In this document: in pieces, positions 6,190 to 11,719 of the stretch
Numbering within the stretch: the first letter of the stretch is position 1
How the letters are laid out: each line of letters starts with the position of its first letter
Assembly (NCBI GenBank): GCA_005885565.1
Contig: VAXK01000152.1
Span: 1-11,719, forward strand
Direction: 5' to 3'
Source: Actinomycetota bacterium
GTDB lineage: Bacteria > Actinomycetota > Thermoleophilia > Gaiellales > Gaiellaceae
DNA: 11,719 nt
Program-made: the position numbers and the translations under genes
Notes under the pieces: generated by a model
Told to the model about the DNA's origin: nothing
Database searches by the model: none
What the model saw: only the letters and a program-made list of their open reading frames with translations

Positions 6190-8276
6190 CCGGCTTCGGC
6201 GTCGCGCTCGGGCGCCGCGAAGGGCAGGTACGCCTCGGCGGCGAGCGCCGCGATGCCGACCCGCGGCAGGTCGCGCCGCCGCTCGTAGACCACGAACCGC
6301 CGCTGCCAGCTCGGGCCGAACTTCCGGTTGAAGAGCAGGAGGTTGTCGAGCTGGAAGTGGCCCTTGAGCGCGAGGAGCGCCCGCCGCTCGACGCGCTGGA
6401 GCGCCGAGAGCTCGGCCTCCGGCGCGAGCAGGGCGGCGAATGGCGCGAAGTTCAGCGAGATCCGGCCGAACCCGTGCTGCCGCGCCCAGGCCACGGCCTC
6501 GCAGACGAGCCACTCGTTGAAGCCGTTCGGCGTCGTCCGCAGACGCGGCATCGACGAGAGCGAGAGCGCTCCGCCGTTCTGGCACACCGCGAAGTGGAGG
6601 AAGCCGGCGGCGTGACCGTCCGGCCCGAAGCCGACGACGAAGAGCGCGTCCTCCTCCTCGAGCCGGAAGAGCGCGTCGAGCGCCATCACGAAGCCGCGCT
6701 CGGGCTCGACCCCGCGCCACGCGCGCGCGACGTCCTCGAGCTCGCGCCGCAGCTCCGGCCCGATCCGGTCGGGCGGCAGCGCCTCGGCCCGATAGCCGCC
6801 GCGCTCGAGCCGGTGCACCGACTGGCGCACCTTGCGGATCGCCCGGCCCTCGAGCGAGAAGCGGTCGACCTCCACCACGGCCTCGTCGCCGTGGTAGAGC
6901 GCGTGCAGCCCGTACGAGCGGTAGAGGTCGAGGCAGCGCTCGGAGGCGCCGAGGACGGCGATGCGCCAGTCCCGCGCATGCGCGAACTCGATGAATCGCT
7001 CGAGGAGCTCGGCGTACCGCGCCGGCGGCCCGATCGGATCACCCGAGACGATGGCCACGCCGCCGACCACCTTGTACGCGAGGAACGCGCTCTCGTCGCC
7101 GGTGAAGAAGTACGACTTGTCGGCCCGCAGGACGAAGGGCGCGAGCGTGTCCACCCCCCACGCCGAGACGAGCGACCGCGCGACCTCGCGCTCGCGCGCC
7201 TCCTGCCGGAGGCGATACCGCCACGGGGCGAGCCACGACGCGAGGAGCCATGCGGCTCCCGAGAGGCCGACGAGGAAGACGGACTTCGGGAACCATTCCC
7301 CGACCTCGCCCGCGAGGTGCGAGGAGCCGCGCAGGTTGAGGCCGAGCGCCGCGCGCGTCGTCTCCCGGAAGGCGAAGGCGACGGTGAAGGGCTGGTCGGC
7401 CATGAGCCGGTTCACCCAGAGCGCGGCGCCGCCGTAGAGCAGCAGGACGGTGACGACGAGCACGGCGCGCACGAGGATCCGGCGCTCCGAGTCCGGCTCG
7501 GGCGGAGCGTCGAACTCCTCGCGCCGGGCGACGACGACGAGCGCGAGCAGGAGCGCCAGCGCCGCGCCGACGGTGAACCCGCGCAGCACGTGGAGGAAGG
7601 CGAATCCGACGAGGAGGACCGTCGCGAGCTGCCACGCACGGCGCTTCCTTCGCGCGAGCCCTCGCGCCACGACGACGAGCGCCAGCCCGACCGGTGCGAC
7701 CAGCGAGCGGGTCAGCATATGGGCCCCCGCGGGCGCGAGTCCATCCACCAGCGTGTTGCCGTGCTGAGGCAGGATGCCGTCGAGGACGCCGAGGAGCCCG
7801 GCGACGGCGACGCCGAGCGGGAGCAACACCGGGGTGCGCCGCCCGCGGGGCTTGGAGATCCCGGACAGGGCGCCGGCGAGTCCGGCGAGGCCCGCCGGCA
7901 GGCCGACCGCCCGCAGGCGCCACGCGGCGTCGAACGCCTCGTGCGCCGGCACCTGGCGCACGACCAGCAGCGCAGCGCCGGTCGCGAGGTAGCCCCAGAG
8001 CCCGACCCCGAAGGCGAGCACGAGCGCGCTCGTCGAGCGAGCGAGGCGGGCCGCGCGCGCCAGGAGCCCGAGGAGGGCGCCGGCGAGGCCCCAGACCGCG
8101 ACGAAGAGGAGGAGCGGGATCCCGGAGTGGCGGGAGAGCTCGTCGAGGGGGAGCGCATCGCCGACGACGGGGCCTGGCAGCGAGACGTGCGGCCGAAGCA
8201 AGTAGAGCCAGCCCGTCGCACCGATCACGATCCCGAGGCCGGCGAGCGGGGCGAGAGCGAGGGCGACCCTACGCAT
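6186..8276 (-). CDS. Aminoacyl-phosphatidylglycerol synthase, MprF/LPG-synthase-like (flippase-like membrane domain plus DUF2156 transferase)
   Basis: Transfers an amino acid from aminoacyl-tRNA to a membrane lipid, changing surface charge. 696 residues. Roughly 1-350 contain about ten membrane helices, comparable to the flippase part of MprF. Residues about 365-675 are the cytoplasmic LPG_synthase_C (DUF2156) domain: VLRADKSYFFTGDESAFLAY, VGGVAIVSGDPIGPPARY, LYRSYGLHALYHGDEAVVEV, FSLEGRAIRKVRQSVHRLER, GRISLNFAPFAALL and FNRKFGPSWQRRFVVYE are all family landmarks. No lysyl-tRNA synthetase domain follows, unlike mycobacterial LysX. Start ATG 8276 overlaps the upstream esterase by 8 nt; the stop overlaps the next start in ATGA. 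A longer open frame upstream of 8276 only mirrors the esterase gene. The esterase-aaPGS pair matches the actinobacterial alanyl-lipid pathway of C. glutamicum, so alanine is a plausible substrate, but lysine, arginine or ornithine cannot be excluded. Confidence 0.93.
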   Translation of the reverse strand: MRRVALALAPLAGLGIVIGATGWLYLLRPHVSLPGPVVGDALPLDELSRHSGIPLLLFVAVWGLAGALLGLLARAARLARSTSALVLAFGVGLWGYLATGAALLVVRQVPAHEAFDAAWRLRAVGLPAGLAGLAGALSGISKPRGRRTPVLLPLGVAVAGLLGVLDGILPQHGNTLVDGLAPAGAHMLTRSLVAPVGLALVVVARGLARRKRRAWQLATVLLVGFAFLHVLRGFTVGAALALLLALVVVARREEFDAPPEPDSERRILVRAVLVVTVLLLYGGAALWVNRLMADQPFTVAFAFRETTRAALGLNLRGSSHLAGEVGEWFPKSVFLVGLSGAAWLLASWLAPWRYRLRQEAREREVARSLVSAWGVDTLAPFVLRADKSYFFTGDESAFLAYKVVGGVAIVSGDPIGPPARYAELLERFIEFAHARDWRIAVLGASERCLDLYRSYGLHALYHGDEAVVEVDRFSLEGRAIRKVRQSVHRLERGGYRAEALPPDRIGPELRRELEDVARAWRGVEPERGFVMALDALFRLEEEDALFVVGFGPDGHAAGFLHFAVCQNGGALSLSSMPRLRTTPNGFNEWLVCEAVAWARQHGFGRISLNFAPFAALLAPEAELSALQRVERRALLALKGHFQLDNLLLFNRKFGPSWQRRFVVYERRRDLPRVGIAALAAEAYLPFAAPERDAEAG

Positions 8277-9123
8277 GCGCGAGGTGGGTCGCCGCGGCCA
8301 GGAGCGCCAGGCTCGCCTCGCCGCGCCAGAGCCCCCAGTTGTGGCCGCCGCGGACGAGGAAGTAGCGGTGCGCGACCCCGAGGCGGGCGAGCTCGGCCTC
8401 GAAGTCGCGGTTCTGTCCGCGGAGCCGGTCGGTCGTTCCCGAGTAGAACCACACGTACGTGTGCGCCCGGCGGAGCCCGGGCGCGACGGCGTCGACGGTC
8501 TCGAGCGGGCTGTTGCGCGCCAGCACCTGTGGATCGCCGCCGAAGATCGACCGGAGGTCGTCGGCCTGCTCGTAGCCCGACCAGCTCTCCAGCACCCGGA
8601 ACTCACCCGGGTGGTGCAGGCCGATGTTGAGCGCGCCGTAGCCGCCCTCGGACAGGCCGCCGAGGGCCCGGCCGGCCCCGGTCGCGATCGTCCGGTAGCG
8701 CGAGTCGATCGCGCGCACGAGGTCGTGCGCGACGAACGTCTCCCAGCCCTCGTTCGCCCGGATGCCGTTCGCCCACTCCTTGTCGGTGAACGTGCCGGTC
8801 GAGCCGAACGGCATGACGAGGATCAGGGGCTGCCCGCGCCCGCGCGCGGTGAGGATGTCGTCGACGACGCCGGCGCGGACCGTCAGGAGGAACGCGGCCG
8901 GCCGGCCGGGGAAGCCGTGCAGGAGGTAGAAGACCGGGTAGCGACGCGTCGGGTTGCTCGCGTACCCGGGCGGCAGGTAGACGACGACCTGCTGGCTCCG
9001 GCCTCCGAGCGCCGGGCTCGCGACCGAGATCTCCTGGGTCGTGCCTGCGTTCGTGACGAAGGCCGGGTCCTGCGGCGGCGGGAAGCCGCGGTAGAGCCAG
9101 TAGTTCCAGCCGTAGCGGTACAC
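8269..9123 (-). CDS. Esterase-family (PF00756-like) alpha/beta hydrolase upstream of aaPGS; true N-terminus probably further upstream
   Basis: Antigen-85/esterase-D-like fold. Counting from GTG 9123 (284 residues): oxyanion region FYLLHGFPGRPAAF, nucleophile GGL-Ser158-EGGYGA, acid Asp232 in YSGTTDRLRG, and His261 in VRGGHNWGLW, a full triad. The in-frame sequence before 9123 is open to a TAG at 9232-9234 and encodes a basic stretch (ADRRRTRRAL) plus an Ala/Gly/Leu-rich membrane helix (9183-9124) flowing into YRYGWNYWLYRGF. The real protein is therefore probably membrane-anchored and uses a start not of the ATG/GTG/TTG class, or the helix start is hidden by a base error. CTG 9183-9181 has GGAG 4 nt before it. 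The gene heads the operon and overlaps the aaPGS start by 8 nt. In C. glutamicum the esterase upstream of the aaPGS is needed for alanyl-PG formation; the same role is inferred here. Confidence 0.9.
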   Translation of the reverse strand: MYRYGWNYWLYRGFPPPQDPAFVTNAGTTQEISVASPALGGRSQQVVVYLPPGYASNPTRRYPVFYLLHGFPGRPAAFLLTVRAGVVDDILTARGRGQPLILVMPFGSTGTFTDKEWANGIRANEGWETFVAHDLVRAIDSRYRTIATGAGRALGGLSEGGYGALNIGLHHPGEFRVLESWSGYEQADDLRSIFGGDPQVLARNSPLETVDAVAPGLRRAHTYVWFYSGTTDRLRGQNRDFEAELARLGVAHRYFLVRGGHNWGLWRGEASLALLAAATHLAHA

Positions 9124-9231
9124 GCCGATCGCGCCGCCGGCGACGAAGAGGCCGGCGAGCAGCGCGGCGCCCGACGCGAGCAGCGCTCTCCGAGTCCGCC
9201 GCCTGTCCGCTTTCCCAGCCGTACGCTCGTT

Positions 9232-9288
9232 CTACCTGGGCGACATTAAGCAACGGCCGTCGCCGCCGTTAAGCGACGGTGAAGGCGC
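9232..9288. promoter_or_regulatory. Divergent promoter region with direct repeat TTAAGCNACGG
   Basis: Between the two divergent esterase genes. TTAAGCAACGG (9246-9256) recurs as TTAAGCGACGG (9269-9279), 23 nt apart, close to two helical turns, so one protein could bind both on the same face. CCGTCG (9258-9263) and CGACGG (9274-9279) also form an inverted pair. These are the most A/T-rich bases for several kilobases around. A shared operator for both transcripts is plausible; no regulator is identified. Confidence 0.4.
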
Positions 9289-10155
9289 GTGGGCATCCGT
9301 ACACTCGACCCGGTGCGGCGCTCGCGACTCTGGCTGCTCCTCCTCCTGGCGCCGACCCTCGTGCTGGCGGGCGGCGCGCCCGCCGGCCTCGGCGCCCGCG
9401 TGGTCGAGACGTCGTTTCGCTCGCAGGCCGTTCGCGGCGTCGTGCGGATGGAGGTCTATCTCCCGGCGGACTACACCACCAGCGGGAAGCGCTATCCGGT
9501 CATCTACTTCCTGCACGGCCTTCCCGCCTCCTCGAGCAGCTACCGCGGCGCCGACTTCCTCCGGGACGCGCTCGACCGGGCCGGCCGGCCGGCGATCCTC
9601 GTCGCGCCGCAGGGAGCCCGTGACCGCGACAGCGACCCCGAGTACCTCGACTGGGGGCCCGGCCGGAACTGGGAGACGGCGGTCGGGCAGGAGCTGCCGC
9701 GCTTCGTCGACCGAACCTTCCGGACGATCCCGAGTCGGCGCGGCCGCGCGCTCGTCGGCCTCTCGGCCGGCGGCTACGGCGCGACGCTGCTCGCCCTCCA
9801 CCACCTCGGGGCCTTCGCGGTCGTCGAGTCGTGGAGCGGGTACTTCCACCCGACGAACCCGAGCGGAACGGCGCCGCTCGACCTCGGCTCGCGGGCTGCG
9901 AACGCGAAGGCGAGCGTGCACACCTACGTGCGGACGCTGCACCGCGCCTTCCACCGGCGGCCGACCTTCTTCGCCTTCTACGTCGGCCGGGGGGACATGC
10001 GCTTCCGGGCCGAGAACCTCCGCCTGCACCGCGAGCTCCTCGCCGCGGGCGTGCCGCACCTCTTCCGGCTGTATCCCGGCGCCCACGCGCAGACGGTCTG
10101 GAGCGCACACGCGGCGGCCTGGCTGCGGCTGGCGCTCGATCACCTGGCCTCGTAG
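9289..10155 (+). CDS. Secreted esterase-family (PF00756-like) alpha/beta hydrolase, paralogue of the divergent esterase
   Basis: 288 residues from GTG 9289, preceded by GAAGG (9281-9285). A hydrophobic leader (residues about 13-28, RRSRLWLLLLLAPTLVLAGG) indicates a signal peptide, so the enzyme acts outside the membrane; in-frame GTG 9313 would give a shorter leader but lacks an SD. Core motifs: VIYFLHGLPASSSSYRG (oxyanion), VGL-Ser159-AGGYGA (nucleophile), Asp236 in YVGRGDMRF, His266 in YPGAHAQTVW. It is recognisably homologous to the minus-strand esterase across the intergenic region: the elbow followed by LHH-G-F-V-ESWSGY is shared. Divergence from a common promoter suggests one gene duplicated. 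Substrate unknown; acyl transfer or hydrolysis of an envelope lipid fits both location and fold. Its end overlaps the convergent glycosidase by 16 nt. Confidence 0.9.
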   Translation: MGIRTLDPVRRSRLWLLLLLAPTLVLAGGAPAGLGARVVETSFRSQAVRGVVRMEVYLPADYTTSGKRYPVIYFLHGLPASSSSYRGADFLRDALDRAGRPAILVAPQGARDRDSDPEYLDWGPGRNWETAVGQELPRFVDRTFRTIPSRRGRALVGLSAGGYGATLLALHHLGAFAVVESWSGYFHPTNPSGTAPLDLGSRAANAKASVHTYVRTLHRAFHRRPTFFAFYVGRGDMRFRAENLRLHRELLAAGVPHLFRLYPGAHAQTVWSAHAAAWLRLALDHLAS

Positions 10156-11028
10156 CGGGCGCGGAAGCGGAGCGCGCGGGCGACGTGCGCGTCGAGCTCG
10201 CCGCGGCGGGCGAGCGGGAGGAGATCGTCGATCGCCGCACGGGCCTCCCTGGGGTCCGTGAAGAGCAGCAGGTCGGCGCCGGCGCGGGCGGCCACGACCG
10301 GCCAGTCGCGTGGCGAGTGGGCGACGATCGAGAGCGAGTCGGTGATCGCGACGCCGCGGAAGCCGGTCGAGCGAAGCAGGCGATAGGTCGCCGGCTCGAG
10401 CGACGCGCGCCGGCGGCCAAGCGTCCCGTAGAAGGCGTTGTTCACCATCACGCACGACACGTCCGCAGCGATCGCGGCCCCGAACCCGGCCAGCTCGCGC
10501 GGACGGAGGACGGCGTCCACGTGCGGCGAGTCGTCCGTCGAGACGGCGGCCGACCCGAGCCCGGGGAAGTGCTTCGCGCACGAGCCTTCACCGGTGGCGG
10601 CGAGACCGCGGGCAAACGCGAGGCCGATGCTCGCCCGGCGGAACTGGCGCGCGCCGAGCGGGCCGTCCGGCGAGTCGAGGACGGGCGCGAGGTCGACGTC
10701 CACGCGGGCCTGGCGCAGCGCGTTCCCTGTCGCGCGTCCGGCGGCGAGCGCCTGCGCCTCGGTCGTGTACGCGGCGGCCGGCTCGATAGGCGGGAGTTCG
10801 CGGAACGCCGGCGTCGCGCCGCCTTCCTGGTCGGCGAAGACGAGCGCGCCCGGCGGCCGCGGCACGTTGCGGTTCCAGCGCTGGACGAGGACGCCGCCGA
10901 CGCCGGGCGGAGCAGGAAGGCCGGACACGACGACGAGCGCCGCGTTCTCGCGCGGGCGTCAGGTCGGCGACGGCGGGCCGGCTCGCGACGGCCAGCGCGA
11001 CGACCGCGTGGAGGAGAGCGACGCCCAC
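10140..11028 (-). CDS. Glycoside hydrolase family 3 N-terminal-domain protein (NagZ-like), apparent frameshift near N-terminus
   Basis: The main frame (from 10928 leftward, 262 aa) shows GH3 landmarks: FADQEGG (31-37), VDLAPVLD (78-85), KHFPG (119-123), STDDSPHVD (130-138) and GFRGVAITDSLSI with the presumed nucleophile Asp197. In NagZ enzymes, which remove N-acetylglucosamine from muropeptides, a D-S-H loop supplies the acid/base His; here it reads DDSPH, one residue longer, so activity is uncertain. The conserved frame continues upstream (RENAALVVV) to TGA 10961-10959, while the frame from GTG 11028 gives a hydrophobic leader MGVALLHAVVALAVASRPA then VADLTPARE. Removing one base from the CCC at 10954-10956 joins them as ADLTPRENAALVVV, about 296 aa with an export signal. 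The total is shorter than typical NagZ (about 340). Sequence error or a young lesion are both possible. Convergent with the esterase (16-nt overlap). Confidence 0.82.
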
Positions 11029-11075
11029 GGCGCGGACCCTAGACTCATCGCGATGCCCGACCGTCCTGCGCGCCG
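11029..11075. promoter_or_regulatory. Short divergent intergenic region with a nine-codon leader frame
   Basis: Only 47 bp separate the glycosidase start (GTG 11028, minus) from the transporter start (TTG 11076, plus), so both promoters must lie here or inside the genes. A small frame ATG 11053 to TGA 11079 encodes MPDRPARR; its stop overlaps the transporter's TTG (TTGA). No clear -35/-10 pair or operator was seen. Confidence 0.3.
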
Positions 11076-11719
11076 TTGAGCCGGCGCGGCGCGCTGCTCT
11101 TCGCGGCGATGTGCGTGATCTGGGGCATCCCGTACCTGATGATCCGCGTGGCGGTGCGCGAGCTGGCGCCCGTCACGCTCGTCTTCCTGCGGACCGGGCT
11201 CGCTGCGCTGCTCCTCGTTCCGCTCGCGGCCCGCCGGCGGGAGCTGCGCCCGCTCGTCGCGCGTTGGCGGCCGCTGCTCGCGTACACGGCGATCGAGGTC
11301 GCCCTTCCGTGGGTGCTGCTCTCGCGCGCCGAGACGAAGCTGACGAGCTCGCTGACCGGGCTCCTGATCGCGGCCGTCCCGCTCGTGGGCGCCCTGATCG
11401 TGTCGCTGTCGGGCGAGCGCGAGCGGCTCGGCGGCCGGCGCTGGGTCGGGCTCCTCGTCGGGCTCTGCGGCGTCGCGGCGATCGTCGGGCTCGACCTCGG
11501 GAACGTGAACGCCGTGGCGCTCGTCGAGATCGCGCTCGTCGCGGTGTGCTACGCCGTCGGGCCGATCATCCTCTCGCGGCGCCTGAACGAGCTGCCGCCG
11601 CTCGGCGTGGTGGCTGCGTCGCTCGCGCTCTCGGCGATCGCGTACGCGCCGCTCGCGGCATTCCGCTGGCCGTCGGAGATGCCCTCGGCGCACGTCGTCG
11701 AGTCGGTCGTCGGCCTCGC
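11076..11719 (+). CDS. EamA/DMT-family transporter, N-terminal part, cut by the right edge
   Basis: About 214 residues visible. The opening AAMCVIWGIPYLMIRVAVRE, then LAPVTLVFLRTGLAALLLVP, is the classic first-helix-pair signature of EamA carriers. ALPWVLLSRAETKLTSSLTG, LLIAAVPLVGALIV and RWVGLLVGLCGVAAIVGLDL complete the first five-helix repeat, and VEIALVAVCYAVGPIILSRR starts the second repeat, which continues past the edge. It is expected to export a small metabolite or amino acid; the substrate is not predictable. Start TTG 11076 gives a basic MSRRG N-terminus; in-frame ATG 11109 would cut into the first helix. No SD is evident. A one-base change would instead fuse the upstream MPDRPARR frame (ATG 11053) to SRRGALL, an alternative start. 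It is unrelated in sequence detail to the DMT gene at 5320-6189. Confidence 0.88.
   Translation, partial: MSRRGALLFAAMCVIWGIPYLMIRVAVRELAPVTLVFLRTGLAALLLVPLAARRRELRPLVARWRPLLAYTAIEVALPWVLLSRAETKLTSSLTGLLIAAVPLVGALIVSLSGERERLGGRRWVGLLVGLCGVAAIVGLDLGNVNAVALVEIALVAVCYAVGPIILSRRLNELPPLGVVAASLALSAIAYAPLAAFRWPSEMPSAHVVESVVGL

Noticed and set aside
6190..6720. Upstream extension of the DMT transporter frame to a start at 6720
   Set aside because: The extension is antisense-like Arg-rich sequence inside the aaPGS gene; the ATGA junction at 6186-6189 gives a clean membrane N-terminus.
6357..8630. Plus-strand open frame of 757 codons opposite the aaPGS gene
   Set aside because: Highly charged, non-membrane, no motifs; explained by scarcity of stop codons in GC-rich antisense DNA.
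8603..9253. Minus-strand frame starting at TTG 9253
   Set aside because: Runs out of frame with the esterase and gives an Arg/Pro-rich product without motifs.
1..11719. CRISPR array, insertion sequence, rRNA or phage genes
   Set aside because: No regularly spaced repeats, transposase or integrase motifs, or rRNA-like sequence were seen on either strand.

Overview
The window is about 11.7 kb of very GC-rich DNA. Third codon positions are almost all G or C, many starts look like GTG or TTG, and Shine-Dalgarno (SD) sites are weak or absent. With the gene content (VanW/YoaR-type envelope protein, DUF6529-cytochrome c protein, actinobacterial-style esterase plus aminoacyl-phosphatidylglycerol synthase), this suggests a high-GC actinobacterium, possibly a Thermoleophilia-type soil lineage or metagenome bin. 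The lineage is inference from composition and gene families; there is no marker gene here.

Layout. Positions 1-1218 (minus) hold the N-terminal part of a membrane-anchored VanW-family protein that runs off the left edge and is split by an apparent 1-nt frameshift. Positions 1252-2129 (minus) carry two small overlapping genes of unknown function with visibly lower GC and more ordinary codon use, likely an acquired cassette. They are followed by a 209-bp gene-free stretch full of short hairpins. A medium/short-chain acyl-CoA dehydrogenase (2339-3514, minus) is divergent from a five-helix DUF6529-type membrane protein with a C-terminal c-type haem domain (3595-4449, plus). The 80 bp between them hold perfect palindromes, one placed like a repressor operator.

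The core is a tightly packed minus-strand operon read from about 9.2 kb to 4.4 kb: esterase (8269-9123), MprF/aaPGS-like aminoacyl-lipid synthase with flippase-like membrane domain (6186-8276), DMT/EamA-like transporter (5320-6189), and a secreted alpha/beta hydrolase (4446-5336). Consecutive genes overlap by 8, 4 (ATGA) and 17 nt, implying translational coupling. In Corynebacterium glutamicum an aaPGS homologue makes alanyl-diacylglycerol alone and alanyl-PG together with an esterase encoded just upstream, so the operon is best read as a membrane-lipid aminoacylation system, with extra transporter and hydrolase. A second esterase (9289-10155, plus), clearly paralogous to the operon's first gene, is transcribed divergently from the same short intergenic region.

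The right end holds a GH3/NagZ-like glycosidase (10140-11028, minus), also broken by an apparent 1-nt frameshift near its N-terminus, and the start of an EamA-family transporter (11076 to the right edge, plus). Two single-base frameshifts next to G/C runs in otherwise well conserved genes raise the possibility of consensus errors. No rRNA, intact tRNA, CRISPR array, transposase or phage gene was recognised.
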